From the NCBI RefSeq assembly GCF_042659465.1, contig NZ_JBHSSW010000012.1:367749-431748 (forward strand): 64,000 bases of DNA. Reading direction: 5' to 3'. The notes under the pieces were generated by a model that was not told the DNA's origin, searched no databases, and worked only from the letters and a program-made list of their open reading frames with translations. Below, piece by piece: positions 1-8,432 of the stretch. Numbering within the stretch: position 1 is the first letter of the stretch; each line of letters opens with the position of its first letter. The DNA is from Ponticaulis profundi (GTDB lineage: Bacteria > Pseudomonadota > Alphaproteobacteria > Caulobacterales > Hyphomonadaceae). The position numbers were made by a program, and so were the translations under genes.

Positions 1-2260
1 AGGCTGCGAGCGCTGTTTTCTCGTCTTCGTCGAGCGTCAGGCCAGCCTCGGGCATGAGCAGCATGATCAGCGGATACAGACTGATCGGGTCTTCGGCCAG
101 ATCAATGGCGTCGGGTGAAGATGGCTCGACGGTTGTGCGCCGGTAGAGGAGGGTGGAAAGACCCTGCAGGCCGCTGCGGGCCTGTTCATCAAGGGTGCGG
201 TCACCGGTCTCGATATAACCGAATTTAAGTTCGAGCGCGGCAGGCGGCGCTTCTTGCGCGTGTGCGTCTCCGATCGGCAGAGCAGCCATAAACAGACCAG
301 CGGCCAGCAGCGGAAGGAAAGCTGCGGCCTTGCGCGTAAATGGGAGGGCGAGACGTCCGGACAGGATCAGAGACACAATCAGGTCGATCAGCAGCAGGAG
401 CATGGCAGCGACCAGAAGCGGAGCGGCATAGCGATGTCCGGTCCGCTCAGCGACGGTGCTGATGGTCACGCTGTCAGGCCATTCCGTGACGAGCCCATTA
501 TCGAAGCCCTCGCCTGCATTGAGGGGCAGGGAGAGCGTGTTGCCTTCATAGACACCGGCTGGATGTTCGCCATTGGCGGTGATGCCGGTGATTTCATCGG
601 GCTGGATCGGGCGCGCTGTGCTCGGCGGTGTGCGCACCGAGCCAAATCCGTCGAGCCAGAAGCGAGGTGCCAGGCTGGTTTCAGATTGCAGGGAGAGTTC
701 GCCCAGTTCGCGTGTCGGCAGGGTGATGCGGCGCATGATTTCAACAAAGGTGCCGGAGAGCGGCAGATCGGACCAGCCCGGACCTGCCGTCACATGGAAA
801 AGGATCAGACGGCCATTGCCTTCACGGCTTGCGGTGATGAGCGGCGTGCCATCCTCAAGGCTCGCCCAGGTGCGGCTTTGCAGCTCAGGTGACGGTTGAG
901 CAAGGACCTGACGGCGGACTTCGACATTGCCGGCCTGCGCCATGCTGGCGAACGGGCTGAAATCAGGAAAAGCGGCGAGTGCCTGCGGCGTGTCCCATGA
1001 CAGGGCGCTGTCAAAGGCGCGCGAGGCCGGGCGCAGAGCAACCGGCAACAGCTCGTCGGTCTGTGCGGCCATGCGCGGGCCTGCAAAGCGGATCAGCACG
1101 CCGCCAGCATTCACCCAGTCGCGCAGCTGAGCCTGTTCAGTCTCTCCAAGCCGGCCAATGTCCGTCAGGATGATGGCACCGAGATCTTCACCCAGCAGTT
1201 CATCCAGCGTGCCTTCGGTAATCGTCGCAAAGGGGGCGAGCGCCTTGCGGAGATAATAGGTGTCTGCGAGCAGAGGCTGAACCTGCGCCGCTTCAGAAAG
1301 CAGGCCGACACGTCGTGTCCGGCTGGCACCTTCCCAATACCAGACACCCCCTGCACTCGATTGTCCGAGCACGCGGAAATAGGCGATATTGGTCTGCAAG
1401 TCCTGCGGCAGGTCAAAAGCAAGGTCCAGTTCCCTGGCGCCGGACGCGAAACTGCCAGAGACTGACGAGACCGAACGGCCAGCCTGATCAAATGCTGTCA
1501 GCGTCACATCCCGCGCGCCATCGGTTCCGGCGCGTGACAGGGTCAGCACGGGCGCGCTGGAGGTGATGGTCAGCGCCTTGATCGCGATGACGTCTCTGGC
1601 TTCGAGTGGCACAACCGAGACAGGTCCCAGCCCGCTCAGCTGGTCCACCAGTGCGTCAAACCCTTCGCCATTGACCGCATTGGCAATCCAGAGCGTCTCG
1701 ACATTATTCAGCTCAGACGCATCGAGTCGCTCAGCGAGGCCCGCCAGATCGGGGCGCCAGGCCACAGGTCGCAGCGCGCGAACGCGGTTGCGCGCCTCTG
1801 TTGGCGTCAGTCGCTCGGCCAGTGCTTCGGTCAGGTCTTCGCTCTGGGTATTGGTGATCAGATAGATGCCGCGATCGCGATCCAGACTGGCCAGCAGGTC
1901 CAGCGCCGCGGACTGGCGCGATGACCAGTTGGTTGCCGAGGCCCAGTCATTGTCCATCAGAAACAGAATATCGCGCTGGCTCTCGGTGGTTTGCGGTGCA
2001 GGCGGTGACCAGATGGGCTGAGAGAGCCCAAATATGGCCAGTGTTATCGCCAGCATCCGCAGCAGGATGATCCACCAGGGCGTTTTGTCCGGTGTTTCTT
2101 CCATATGTCTGAGATCGCCGAACAGGGCGAGGGAAGGCAGTTCTTCGGTTTTCGGCTGAGGCGGTGTTGCGCGCAGCACCAGCCACAAAAGCGGCAACGC
2201 CAGCAGAGCGATCAGCGCGAGCGGCGCTGCAAACACCAAGGGACCGAGGGCTAGGCTCAT
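1..2260 (-). CDS. BatA-N / DUF4159 domain membrane protein (3' part cut off by window edge)
   Basis: The reading frame is open from the ATG at 2260 to the left edge, so the protein is at least 753 residues and lacks its C-terminus here. The N-terminus (MSLALGPLVFAAP...) has two membrane segments around residues 5-30 and 62-82, the arrangement of the BatA N-terminal domain. A VWA-like/glutamine-amidotransferase-like middle region follows, then a further membrane segment near residue 625, and the start of what looks like a DUF4159 domain (LKFGYIETGDRTLDEQARSG) near residue 670. The ATG overlaps the stop of the DUF58 gene by 4 bases (ATGA), so it is translationally coupled as the third gene of a MoxR-DUF58-BatA operon. 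These operons are associated with envelope stress or metal chelatase-like chaperoning; the precise role here is unknown. Confidence 0.85.
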   Translation of the reverse strand, partial: MSLALGPLVFAAPLALIALLALPLLWLVLRATPPQPKTEELPSLALFGDLRHMEETPDKTPWWIILLRMLAITLAIFGLSQPIWSPPAPQTTESQRDILFLMDNDWASATNWSSRQSAALDLLASLDRDRGIYLITNTQSEDLTEALAERLTPTEARNRVRALRPVAWRPDLAGLAERLDASELNNVETLWIANAVNGEGFDALVDQLSGLGPVSVVPLEARDVIAIKALTITSSAPVLTLSRAGTDGARDVTLTAFDQAGRSVSSVSGSFASGARELDLAFDLPQDLQTNIAYFRVLGQSSAGGVWYWEGASRTRRVGLLSEAAQVQPLLADTYYLRKALAPFATITEGTLDELLGEDLGAIILTDIGRLGETEQAQLRDWVNAGGVLIRFAGPRMAAQTDELLPVALRPASRAFDSALSWDTPQALAAFPDFSPFASMAQAGNVEVRRQVLAQPSPELQSRTWASLEDGTPLITASREGNGRLILFHVTAGPGWSDLPLSGTFVEIMRRITLPTRELGELSLQSETSLAPRFWLDGFGSVRTPPSTARPIQPDEITGITANGEHPAGVYEGNTLSLPLNAGEGFDNGLVTEWPDSVTISTVAERTGHRYAAPLLVAAMLLLLIDLIVSLILSGRLALPFTRKAAAFLPLLAAGLFMAALPIGDAHAQEAPPAALELKFGYIETGDRTLDEQARSGLQGLSTLLYRRTTVEPSSPDAIDLAEDPISLYPLIMLLMPEAGLTLDEDEKTALAA

Positions 2261-3129
2261 CAACCGGCTCCTTCAACGCTTAACAGCTGGAGCAGGGCGA
2301 AGGCGGTTTCGAGCGGTTCGTCGCTCGTTTTATGCGAGAGGAATTGCCAGCCAACGCTCTGGCAGAGCGTGCGCAAGGCATCCTGACGCTCGGCAAACCG
2401 CGCAAGATAATCATCGCGCATGGTTTCGGTGCGTCCGAAGATTTTCTCGAGCCCCGTACCCGGCAGCCGGAAGCGCACACGGCCGGAATAGGGAAAGTCT
2501 GTCTCTTTCGGGTCGACCACTTGCAACAGAATGCCGGTCCGGCCTTCACCGGCTTCGCGTTCAATCCAGCTGCGCAAATCGTCCAGAGGCTGATAGAAAT
2601 CGCTGGCGAGGATCAGATGTGCCGCCTGCGGTTCCGGCACAGCAGGAACGCGGCTTTCTCCGTCAATGTGCAGAAAATCATCCAGCATGCGTCCCGGCGA
2701 GTGAGAGGTCATGCTCGCACCATTGGCACCGCCCATCACACCGGCCATATCGCCGGTTTCGCAATAGCGCATGGCAATGGCCGTCAACAAGACGCGCGCT
2801 CGATCGGCCTTGCTTGGCAGGCGCGCATCGCTGCGCCAGTCGAATCCGGCGCTTCCATCGACCCAGAGCGAAAGCAGTCGCGCCGACTGCAGCTCATGCT
2901 CGCGAATGAAAAGCTCATCACCGGTCGCAGACCGCCGCCAGTCGATTGCACCTGCCGTATCTTCCGGTGTCTGACTGCGATACTGCCAGAAGTCCTCGCC
3001 CTGTCCGGAACGCTGTCGCGAGGCCGCACCGGGACTGGCGGTCGTACGATAGCCGGAGCCTGACCCGAATGGGGGCAGGGCAGCAGCCAGCGTTTCAACA
3101 TGAGCACGAAGTGCGGCGAAGGATTCCAT
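2260..3129 (-). CDS. DUF58 domain-containing protein
   Basis: 289 residues. The DUF58 signature is visible as TAGAIDWRRSATGDELFIRE near residues 58-77, with the conserved basic ID(W)R element, followed by a von Willebrand A-like fold (LLSLWVDGSAGFDW, then LILASDFYQPLDDL). No signal peptide or membrane segment is seen, so it is probably cytoplasmic or membrane-associated through its partners. It starts 5 bases after the MoxR stop and its stop overlaps the next ATG, so all three genes are one transcript. DUF58 proteins nearly always accompany MoxR ATPases and are thought to be their substrates or adaptors; no enzyme activity can be claimed. Confidence 0.9.
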   Translation of the reverse strand: MESFAALRAHVETLAAALPPFGSGSGYRTTASPGAASRQRSGQGEDFWQYRSQTPEDTAGAIDWRRSATGDELFIREHELQSARLLSLWVDGSAGFDWRSDARLPSKADRARVLLTAIAMRYCETGDMAGVMGGANGASMTSHSPGRMLDDFLHIDGESRVPAVPEPQAAHLILASDFYQPLDDLRSWIEREAGEGRTGILLQVVDPKETDFPYSGRVRFRLPGTGLEKIFGRTETMRDDYLARFAERQDALRTLCQSVGWQFLSHKTSDEPLETAFALLQLLSVEGAG

Positions 3130-3134
3130 AAATC

Positions 3135-4133
3135 TCAGGCAGCTTTGGCGGCGAGGGTCTGGATCAGCTCTGGCAGGCTTGGCGTCTTGCCAGATGGATC
3201 AAAACGCATGGCCATGCGGTGTCCGAGCGCTGGCTCGGCAAGGGCTTCCAGATCCTCGACAGACGGGGCAAGGCGTCCACGCAGCAGGGCGCGTGCGCGG
3301 CAGGCCAGCATCAGCGCCTGACCGGCGCGTGGGGATGGGCCCCATTTGACCTGCTTGCGCACGGTTTCATCAGCGCTCTGTTCCGGGCGTGCATTACGGA
3401 TCAGGTTGAGAATACGCTCAACAACCTGCGTGCCGACAGGCAGATCGCGGATCAGTTTCTGAATGGCAATCAGGCGCTCCGGCGTCAGCACAGTTTCAAG
3501 CTGTGTGTCCTTGCCGCTGGTCGTCTCAACCAGAATCCGGCGCTCTGTGTCGGCATCGGGATAATCGACCTGGATCTGCAACAGGAAGCGGTCGAGCTGA
3601 GCTTCAGGAAGCGGATAGGTGCCTTGCTGCTCAATCGGGTTCTGCGTTGCAAGCACATGGAAAGGCGCAGGCAGATCATGGCGATGACCGGCAATCGTGA
3701 CGTGATGTTCCGCCATGGCCTGCAGCAAAGCAGATTGCGTACGCGGGCTGGCGCGGTTGATCTCGTCGGCAAGCAAAAGGCTTGTGAAAACCGGGCCAGG
3801 CAGAAAACGGAAGGAGCGACGACCTTCATCATCCTGTTCCAGAACCTCTGACCCCAGAATATCTGATGGCATGAGGTCTGGCGTGAACTGTACGCGGCCC
3901 GATTGCAGGCCCAGAACATGTCCGAGGGAATCCACCAGCCGCGTCTTGGCCAGACCGGGCGCACCAATCAGCAGAGCATGCCCGCCCGCAAGGATGGCGC
4001 AGAGTGTCAGCTCGATCGTCCGGTCCTGCCCGAAGACGACTTTTGCGACCTCCTCACGGACCTTTGCGAGGTCTGCCATGGCGGACTCAGCCAGCTGCGT
4101 TTCAGATTCCGGGGCGGTTATTTCTTCACTCAT
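3135..4133 (-). CDS. MoxR family AAA+ ATPase
   Basis: 332 residues. Walker A is GAPGLAKT (near residue 58), Walker B is LLLADEINRA, sensor 1 lies in the ATQNPIEQQGTYPLPEAQLD block typical of MoxR, and sensor 2 lies in the GPSPRAGQAL stretch. MoxR ATPases act as chaperones that assemble or activate VWA-domain partners. This is the first gene of the MoxR-DUF58-BatA/DUF4159 operon, and it is divergent from the DUF1285 gene with only 48 bases between the two start codons, so the promoters must overlap there. Confidence 0.95.
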   Translation of the reverse strand: MSEEITAPESETQLAESAMADLAKVREEVAKVVFGQDRTIELTLCAILAGGHALLIGAPGLAKTRLVDSLGHVLGLQSGRVQFTPDLMPSDILGSEVLEQDDEGRRSFRFLPGPVFTSLLLADEINRASPRTQSALLQAMAEHHVTIAGHRHDLPAPFHVLATQNPIEQQGTYPLPEAQLDRFLLQIQVDYPDADTERRILVETTSGKDTQLETVLTPERLIAIQKLIRDLPVGTQVVERILNLIRNARPEQSADETVRKQVKWGPSPRAGQALMLACRARALLRGRLAPSVEDLEALAEPALGHRMAMRFDPSGKTPSLPELIQTLAAKAA

Positions 4134-4181
4134 GCAGACATTACACCTAAATCAGACTCAAAAAGAGATAAGGAGACGCGT

Positions 4182-4769
4182 GTGGTCAGCCAACCGACAA
4201 CAGATATCGAACAGCTGAACAAGACATTGCAGGCGATTATCCCGAATGCAAAGGGAGAACGAAAACTGCCGCCCGTCGACCAGTGGAATCCCGAACATTG
4301 CGCTGATATTGGCATGGAAATTCGCAAGGATGGCTCCTGGTGGCATGAAGGCACTGTTTTCAAGCGCCAAAAACTCGTTGACCTGTTCTCGACCATTTTG
4401 CGCAAGGATGCGGATGGGTCCACCTATTTGGTGACGCCTTACGAAAAGGTCATCGTCCATGTGGAAGATGCGCACTTTATTGGCGTTCGAATTGATCTTG
4501 CACGGAAAAATGATCTTCCAGTCATCGTGGTGACAACGAATATTGGCGAGAGTGTGGAGGTTTCTGCGGATCATCCGCTTCGCGTGGAAATCGATCCTGA
4601 AACGCAGGAGCCATCTCCCTATGTGCTGATCCGTGGTCGTCTGGAGGCGAAACTCGCGCGTCCGGCTTTCTATGAACTGGTGGACATGGCAGAAGAAAAG
4701 AATGGCGAACTTCTGGTAAGCTCGCATGGTGAGACTTTCTCCATCGGATCGGTGAGCGAACAGGCATGA
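4182..4769 (+). CDS. DUF1285 domain-containing protein
   Basis: 195 residues from a GTG start at 4182, chosen because AAGGAG lies 6 bases upstream. A longer in-frame opening from 3903 would run through the divergent moxR gene and is rejected. The protein has the DUF1285 pattern: CADIGMEIRKDGSWWHEG near residues 37-54, then GTVFKRQKLVDLFSTIL and TYLVTPYEKVIVHVEDA. The family has a two-domain soluble fold of unknown function, common in Alphaproteobacteria. The stop overlaps the ATG of the Nudix gene by 4 bases, so the two are translationally coupled. Confidence 0.88.
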   Translation: MVSQPTTDIEQLNKTLQAIIPNAKGERKLPPVDQWNPEHCADIGMEIRKDGSWWHEGTVFKRQKLVDLFSTILRKDADGSTYLVTPYEKVIVHVEDAHFIGVRIDLARKNDLPVIVVTTNIGESVEVSADHPLRVEIDPETQEPSPYVLIRGRLEAKLARPAFYELVDMAEEKNGELLVSSHGETFSIGSVSEQA

Positions 4770-5401
4770 GCTGGGACGGACCAGACGATTTTCTTGATCG
4801 TCTGCAGAAAAAACTAATCCCGACATTCGGTGATATGGACGCGCCTGTGGGCGGCGATCTGCATCTGCTTGATGAGGGACAGGATCAGAAACTGCGCGAT
4901 GCAGGCGTTCTGATCGGTGTGGTGGATCGCGGCGAGAATGATCTGAATGTCATCCTCACCCAGCGCCCCAATTCGATGCCGACGCACCCCGGCCAGGTCG
5001 CCTTGCCGGGTGGCAAGGTTGACCCGACCGATCAGGGGCCGGTTCATGCGGCGCTGCGCGAAGCCAAGGAAGAGGTGGGCGTGGAGCCAACCAGCGTCGA
5101 CCTGCAGGGCCGGGCTGATATCTATGTGACAGGCACTGGCTTTCGGATCACGCCTGTGATCGGCATTCTGCCGCCCGATTTCATTGCCATTCCGGACCCG
5201 CATGAAGTGGATGACGTGTTCGAAACACCGCTGTCCTTTCTCATGAATCCGGACAATCACATCCGCAAGACCACCAACTGGAAGGGCATTGAGCGCTCCT
5301 ATCTGGAGATGCCGCATAATGGCCGTTACATTTGGGGGGTGACGGCGGGCGTGCTGCGTGCACTGTATGAGCGCCTGTATCGAGAGGATGATCAGACCTG
5401 A
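4766..5401 (+). CDS. Nudix hydrolase, CoA pyrophosphatase type
   Basis: 211 residues. The Nudix box is present as LPGGKVDPTDQG (residues 80-91) followed by ALREAKEEVGV (96-106), preceded by LTQRPNSMPTHPGQVA, the UPF0035-type motif found in CoA-pyrophosphatase Nudix enzymes such as NudL and Pcd1. The expected reaction is hydrolysis of CoA or oxidised CoA to phosphopantetheine and 3',5'-ADP. It starts inside the DUF1285 stop and its own stop overlaps the next ATG (TGATG), so it sits in a tightly packed operon that ends in the CCA-adding enzyme. The substrate is inferred from the family motif only. Confidence 0.92.
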   Translation: MSWDGPDDFLDRLQKKLIPTFGDMDAPVGGDLHLLDEGQDQKLRDAGVLIGVVDRGENDLNVILTQRPNSMPTHPGQVALPGGKVDPTDQGPVHAALREAKEEVGVEPTSVDLQGRADIYVTGTGFRITPVIGILPPDFIAIPDPHEVDDVFETPLSFLMNPDNHIRKTTNWKGIERSYLEMPHNGRYIWGVTAGVLRALYERLYREDDQT

Positions 5402-5685
5402 TGACCAGAATTCTGCTGCAGCTGTTATTGATTCTGGTGCCGTTTGCGATTTTCGCGCTTTACCGGTTTGCCACCCGTCATGCGCGCACCGAACGTCAGA
5501 AATGGCCGATTGCGGTTCTGACGGGCATTGGTTTTGCCATATCGGCGGCGTTTTACGGCTGGGTCTATTTCCGCGAACCGCATGGCGACCGGACATGCTA
5601 TTCGGCGCCGCGTTTTGTGGATGGGGAAATCATACAGGGTGAGGTCATTCCGTGCAGCGATGCCAGCATTGACAGCCGGGATTAG
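5401..5685 (+). CDS. Small two-helix membrane protein, DUF6111-like
   Basis: 94 residues with two predicted membrane segments (ILLQLLLILVPFAIFALY near 4-21 and WPIAVLTGIGFAISAAFYGW near 35-54) and a short soluble tail containing a CYSAPRF element and a second Cys. Position between a Nudix gene and the CCA transferase matches the small DUF6111 family of Alphaproteobacteria, which I recognise from gene order more than from a strong motif. It overlaps the preceding gene by one base and is 20 bases from the next. Function unknown. Confidence 0.75.
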   Translation: MTRILLQLLLILVPFAIFALYRFATRHARTERQKWPIAVLTGIGFAISAAFYGWVYFREPHGDRTCYSAPRFVDGEIIQGEVIPCSDASIDSRD

Positions 5686-5705
5686 CGAAGGGCGCAAAAC
5701 ACCAG

Positions 5706-6896
5706 ATGAGCGATGTGCAGGCAGCCGACTGGTTCAACGCGGCCGAGACCCGAAAGGTCATGGCGGCGCTGGAAGCCGTGCGCGCTGATTGTGCCCGTTT
5801 CGTTGGAGGCTGTATTCGCAATACGCTGATGGACCGGCCGGTCGATGACATCGACATCGCCACACAGCTGAAGCCGGAAGAGACGCTGAAGGCCCTGAAG
5901 ACAGCTGGCATCCGGGCCATCCCGACCGGCATTGAGCACGGTACGATCACCGCCGTCTGCAATCACATCCCTTTTGAAATCACCTCGCTGCGCCGTGATG
6001 TGGAGACCGATGGTCGCCGCGCGGTCGTGGCCTTCACCGAAGACTGGGCCGAGGATGCACAGCGCCGCGATTTTCGCCTGAATGCGCTCTATGCTGACAG
6101 CAAGGGGCAAATCCATGACCCCACGGGTGGTCTTGCCGACCTTGCTGAGCGCCGGATCATTTTCATTGGTGATGCGCAGACACGCCTTCGCGAAGATCAT
6201 TTGCGCAATCTGCGCTTTTTCCGCTTCACCGCCTGGTATGGCAAAGCCATCGATCCGGCAGGGCTTGCCGCCTGCGCTGCGCTGAAGGATGACCTGAAAC
6301 AGATTGCCGCCGAACGCATCTGGAAAGAGTTTGCCAAACTGCTGGCAGCGCCTGATCCGTTTGATGCCGTCTATGCGATGGCCGGGGCAGGAGTGCTGGA
6401 TGTGATCCTGCCTCAGAGCGAGGGTGTGGAGCGGTTTCGATGCCTGCGCACCATTGAGTGGGACAGCAATCTGACGGCCGATGCGATGCAGCGTTTCATG
6501 GCGCTGTTGCCGCGTGACCGGGCGGTCATGTCCTCTGTTGCCGCGGATTTGCGGATGAGCCGGGCAGAGCGTGGCAGGCTGGTTGATTTTGCGAAGGCGG
6601 ATTTGCCGCCTGACCTTACCGATGCGCGCGGGCTGAAACGCTGGATCTACGCGGTTTCACCTGAGGTCGCACGCGATGTGCTCTGGTGGATGATGGCGGA
6701 TCAGGATCTTGATCCGCTGGAGCTTGGCCCGGCGATTGAACTCGTCATGACCTGGACCCCGCCGACATTTCCGGTGAAGGGCGCAGATCTCGTCGCACAG
6801 GGCACGCCGCCCGGCCCGGAGCTCGGTCGTGAGCTCAGAGCGCTGGAAACGGCGTGGATCGAGAATGATTTCAGCCTGGATGGACTGAACGCCTGA
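5706..6896 (+). CDS. cca: CCA tRNA nucleotidyltransferase
   Basis: 396 residues. It is a class II nucleotidyltransferase: RFVGGCIRNTL (31-41), the metal-binding DDIDIAT (47-53), the RRDVETDGRRA loop, the AQRRDFRLNAL block and the RLREDHLRNLRFFRF motif are all present in order. It adds or repairs the 3' CCA end of tRNAs. The C-terminal part (after about 250) is the divergent alpha-type domain without an HD phosphohydrolase signature. It is the last gene of the DUF1285-Nudix-DUF6111 operon and is convergent with tspO, whose stop begins 3 bases downstream. Confidence 0.96.
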   Translation: MSDVQAADWFNAAETRKVMAALEAVRADCARFVGGCIRNTLMDRPVDDIDIATQLKPEETLKALKTAGIRAIPTGIEHGTITAVCNHIPFEITSLRRDVETDGRRAVVAFTEDWAEDAQRRDFRLNALYADSKGQIHDPTGGLADLAERRIIFIGDAQTRLREDHLRNLRFFRFTAWYGKAIDPAGLAACAALKDDLKQIAAERIWKEFAKLLAAPDPFDAVYAMAGAGVLDVILPQSEGVERFRCLRTIEWDSNLTADAMQRFMALLPRDRAVMSSVAADLRMSRAERGRLVDFAKADLPPDLTDARGLKRWIYAVSPEVARDVLWWMMADQDLDPLELGPAIELVMTWTPPTFPVKGADLVAQGTPPGPELGRELRALETAWIENDFSLDGLNA

Positions 6897-6899
6897 GCC

Positions 6900-7418
6900 T
6901 TAGGTGTTCAGCCAGATAATGCCGAGATTGAGATACCCTGCAAAGCAGAGCCACAGCACATAAGGCACCTGCAACAGAGCGGCCACTTTTGAAATCTTGA
7001 AGAAAGAAAACATCATCAGCAGCACGCTGAGCAGCAGCGCAATCAGGTCCAGAAACGCCATTTCCGGGCGGTGGAAATAAAAGAACAGCGCGCTCCAGGC
7101 GAGGTTCAGAGCCAGCTGGAAAAAGAAAATGCCCAGCGGGACGCCGGAATTGCGCGCGGTGCTGGTGTCACGGCGAACCATGACCGCACCAATGGCCATC
7201 AGCACGTAGAGAATGGGCCACACAATGCCAAAGACAAAGCCGGGCGGCGTCAGCGGTGGTTTGGTCAGTTCGACATACCAGGGATCACCTGATCCGCCGG
7301 AGACGAGCCCGCCAAGGGCGGCAATCGCGATGACGGCAAGGACGATGCCGATATCGGCCATGAGCCCAGCTTGCCCATTCGTCTTGTCGGTGTTCGAGTG
7401 GACAATTGTTGCAGCCAT
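6900..7418 (-). CDS. tspO: TspO/MBR family tryptophan-rich sensory protein
   Basis: 172 residues with five membrane helices. The conserved TspO features are visible: WYVELTKPPLTPP, VFGIVWPILYVLM, LNLAWSALFF and PYVLWLCFAGYLNLGI. TspO proteins bind porphyrins and cholesterol-like ligands and modulate tetrapyrrole-dependent regulation or porphyrin handling. It lies 27 bases downstream of hemF on the same strand, so the two are probably cotranscribed, which supports a porphyrin-related role. The start is uncertain: an in-frame ATG at 7361 would remove 19 non-conserved residues and give a more usual family length of about 153. Confidence 0.95.
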   Translation of the reverse strand: MAATIVHSNTDKTNGQAGLMADIGIVLAVIAIAALGGLVSGGSGDPWYVELTKPPLTPPGFVFGIVWPILYVLMAIGAVMVRRDTSTARNSGVPLGIFFFQLALNLAWSALFFYFHRPEMAFLDLIALLLSVLLMMFSFFKISKVAALLQVPYVLWLCFAGYLNLGIIWLNT

Positions 7419-7445
7419 TTCTTTATCTTTCTGTCTGGCTTCCGC

Positions 7446-8330
7446 TTATGGCCATTTTACCAATGGCGGCATGGAGGAAAGGATCGAGTTTACATTACCG
7501 CCAGTCTTCAGTCCAAACGTGGTGCCGCGGTCATAGAGGAGGTTGAATTCCACATAACGACCGCGACGAACGAGTTGTTCATCGCGTTCAGCGTCCGACC
7601 AGCTGTGTTCATATGTCTGACGAACGAGACTTGGGTAGATATCCAGAAATGCGCGCCCGACATCCTGTGTAAATGCGAAATCGTCCTCCCAGTTCCCACT
7701 ATTGTGGCGATCATAGAAGATTCCGCCAATGCCGCGTGGCTCTTCACGGTGCGGCAGATAGAAATACTCATCGCACCATTGCTTGAATTTCGGGAAGTAT
7801 GCCGGGTCGTGCTTTTCGCACGCGTCCTTCATTGCGCCGTGAAACTGCTGCGCCAGCGGGTGGTTCTCATCGCGCTGGAAATCGAGCACGGGCGTGAGGT
7901 CTGCGCCGCCGCCAAACCAGCTCTGAGACGTGACCAGCATGCGCGTGTTCATGTGCACGGATGGCACTTTCGGATTGCGCGGGTGAACGATCAGGGAAAT
8001 CCCGCTCGCCCAGAACGCACCGCCGGACTGATCTGCGCCGGGGATCTGCGCCTGAAAGGCTTCAGAGAATTTGCCATAGACGCAGGAGAAATGAACGCCG
8101 GCTTTCTCAAACAGGCGTCCGCGCAGCATGCCCATCCGGCCGCCGCCCTGATCTTCGCCATTCGGGCCTTTCTTGCGTTCCCAGGGCGTGAACTCGAACT
8201 TGCCCGGTTCCCCATGATAAAGCGGCGGGGTGACAGCCTCTTCCAGCGCTTCAAACTCTTTGCAGATGTCCAGCTGCAGATTTGAAAACCAGTCCTTGGC
8301 GCGGGATTTATGGGTGTCAGAACTTGTCAT
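7446..8330 (-). CDS. hemF: Oxygen-dependent coproporphyrinogen III oxidase
   Basis: 294 residues. HemF landmarks include GGGRMGMLRGRLFEKAGV, the GISLIVHPRNPKVPSVHMN block, RWF-equivalent SWFGGGADLTPVL, the DRG/RGIGGIFYD loop and the C-terminal YVEFNLLYDRGTTFGL. It catalyses O2-dependent decarboxylation of coproporphyrinogen III to protoporphyrinogen IX in haem synthesis and works in the cytoplasm as a dimer. Presence of the aerobic enzyme fits an aerobic organism with a bc1 complex. Cotranscription with tspO is likely. Confidence 0.97.
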   Translation of the reverse strand: MTSSDTHKSRAKDWFSNLQLDICKEFEALEEAVTPPLYHGEPGKFEFTPWERKKGPNGEDQGGGRMGMLRGRLFEKAGVHFSCVYGKFSEAFQAQIPGADQSGGAFWASGISLIVHPRNPKVPSVHMNTRMLVTSQSWFGGGADLTPVLDFQRDENHPLAQQFHGAMKDACEKHDPAYFPKFKQWCDEYFYLPHREEPRGIGGIFYDRHNSGNWEDDFAFTQDVGRAFLDIYPSLVRQTYEHSWSDAERDEQLVRRGRYVEFNLLYDRGTTFGLKTGGNVNSILSSMPPLVKWP

Positions 8331-8432
8331 CGAGTCTCGCCTCTTTCATGAAGGGTGCTCTGGTCAATCACGCCGGGCAGGGCTTGGCAATAATGCGGCC
8401 AGTGGAGCGTAGACTTTTTTGGAGCAGTGTTC

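Noticed and set aside
2332..3063. Large plus-strand frames opposite the DUF58 and MoxR genes
   Set aside because: They are mirror frames of strongly supported minus-strand genes with clear family motifs; they carry no ribosome site or recognisable domain.
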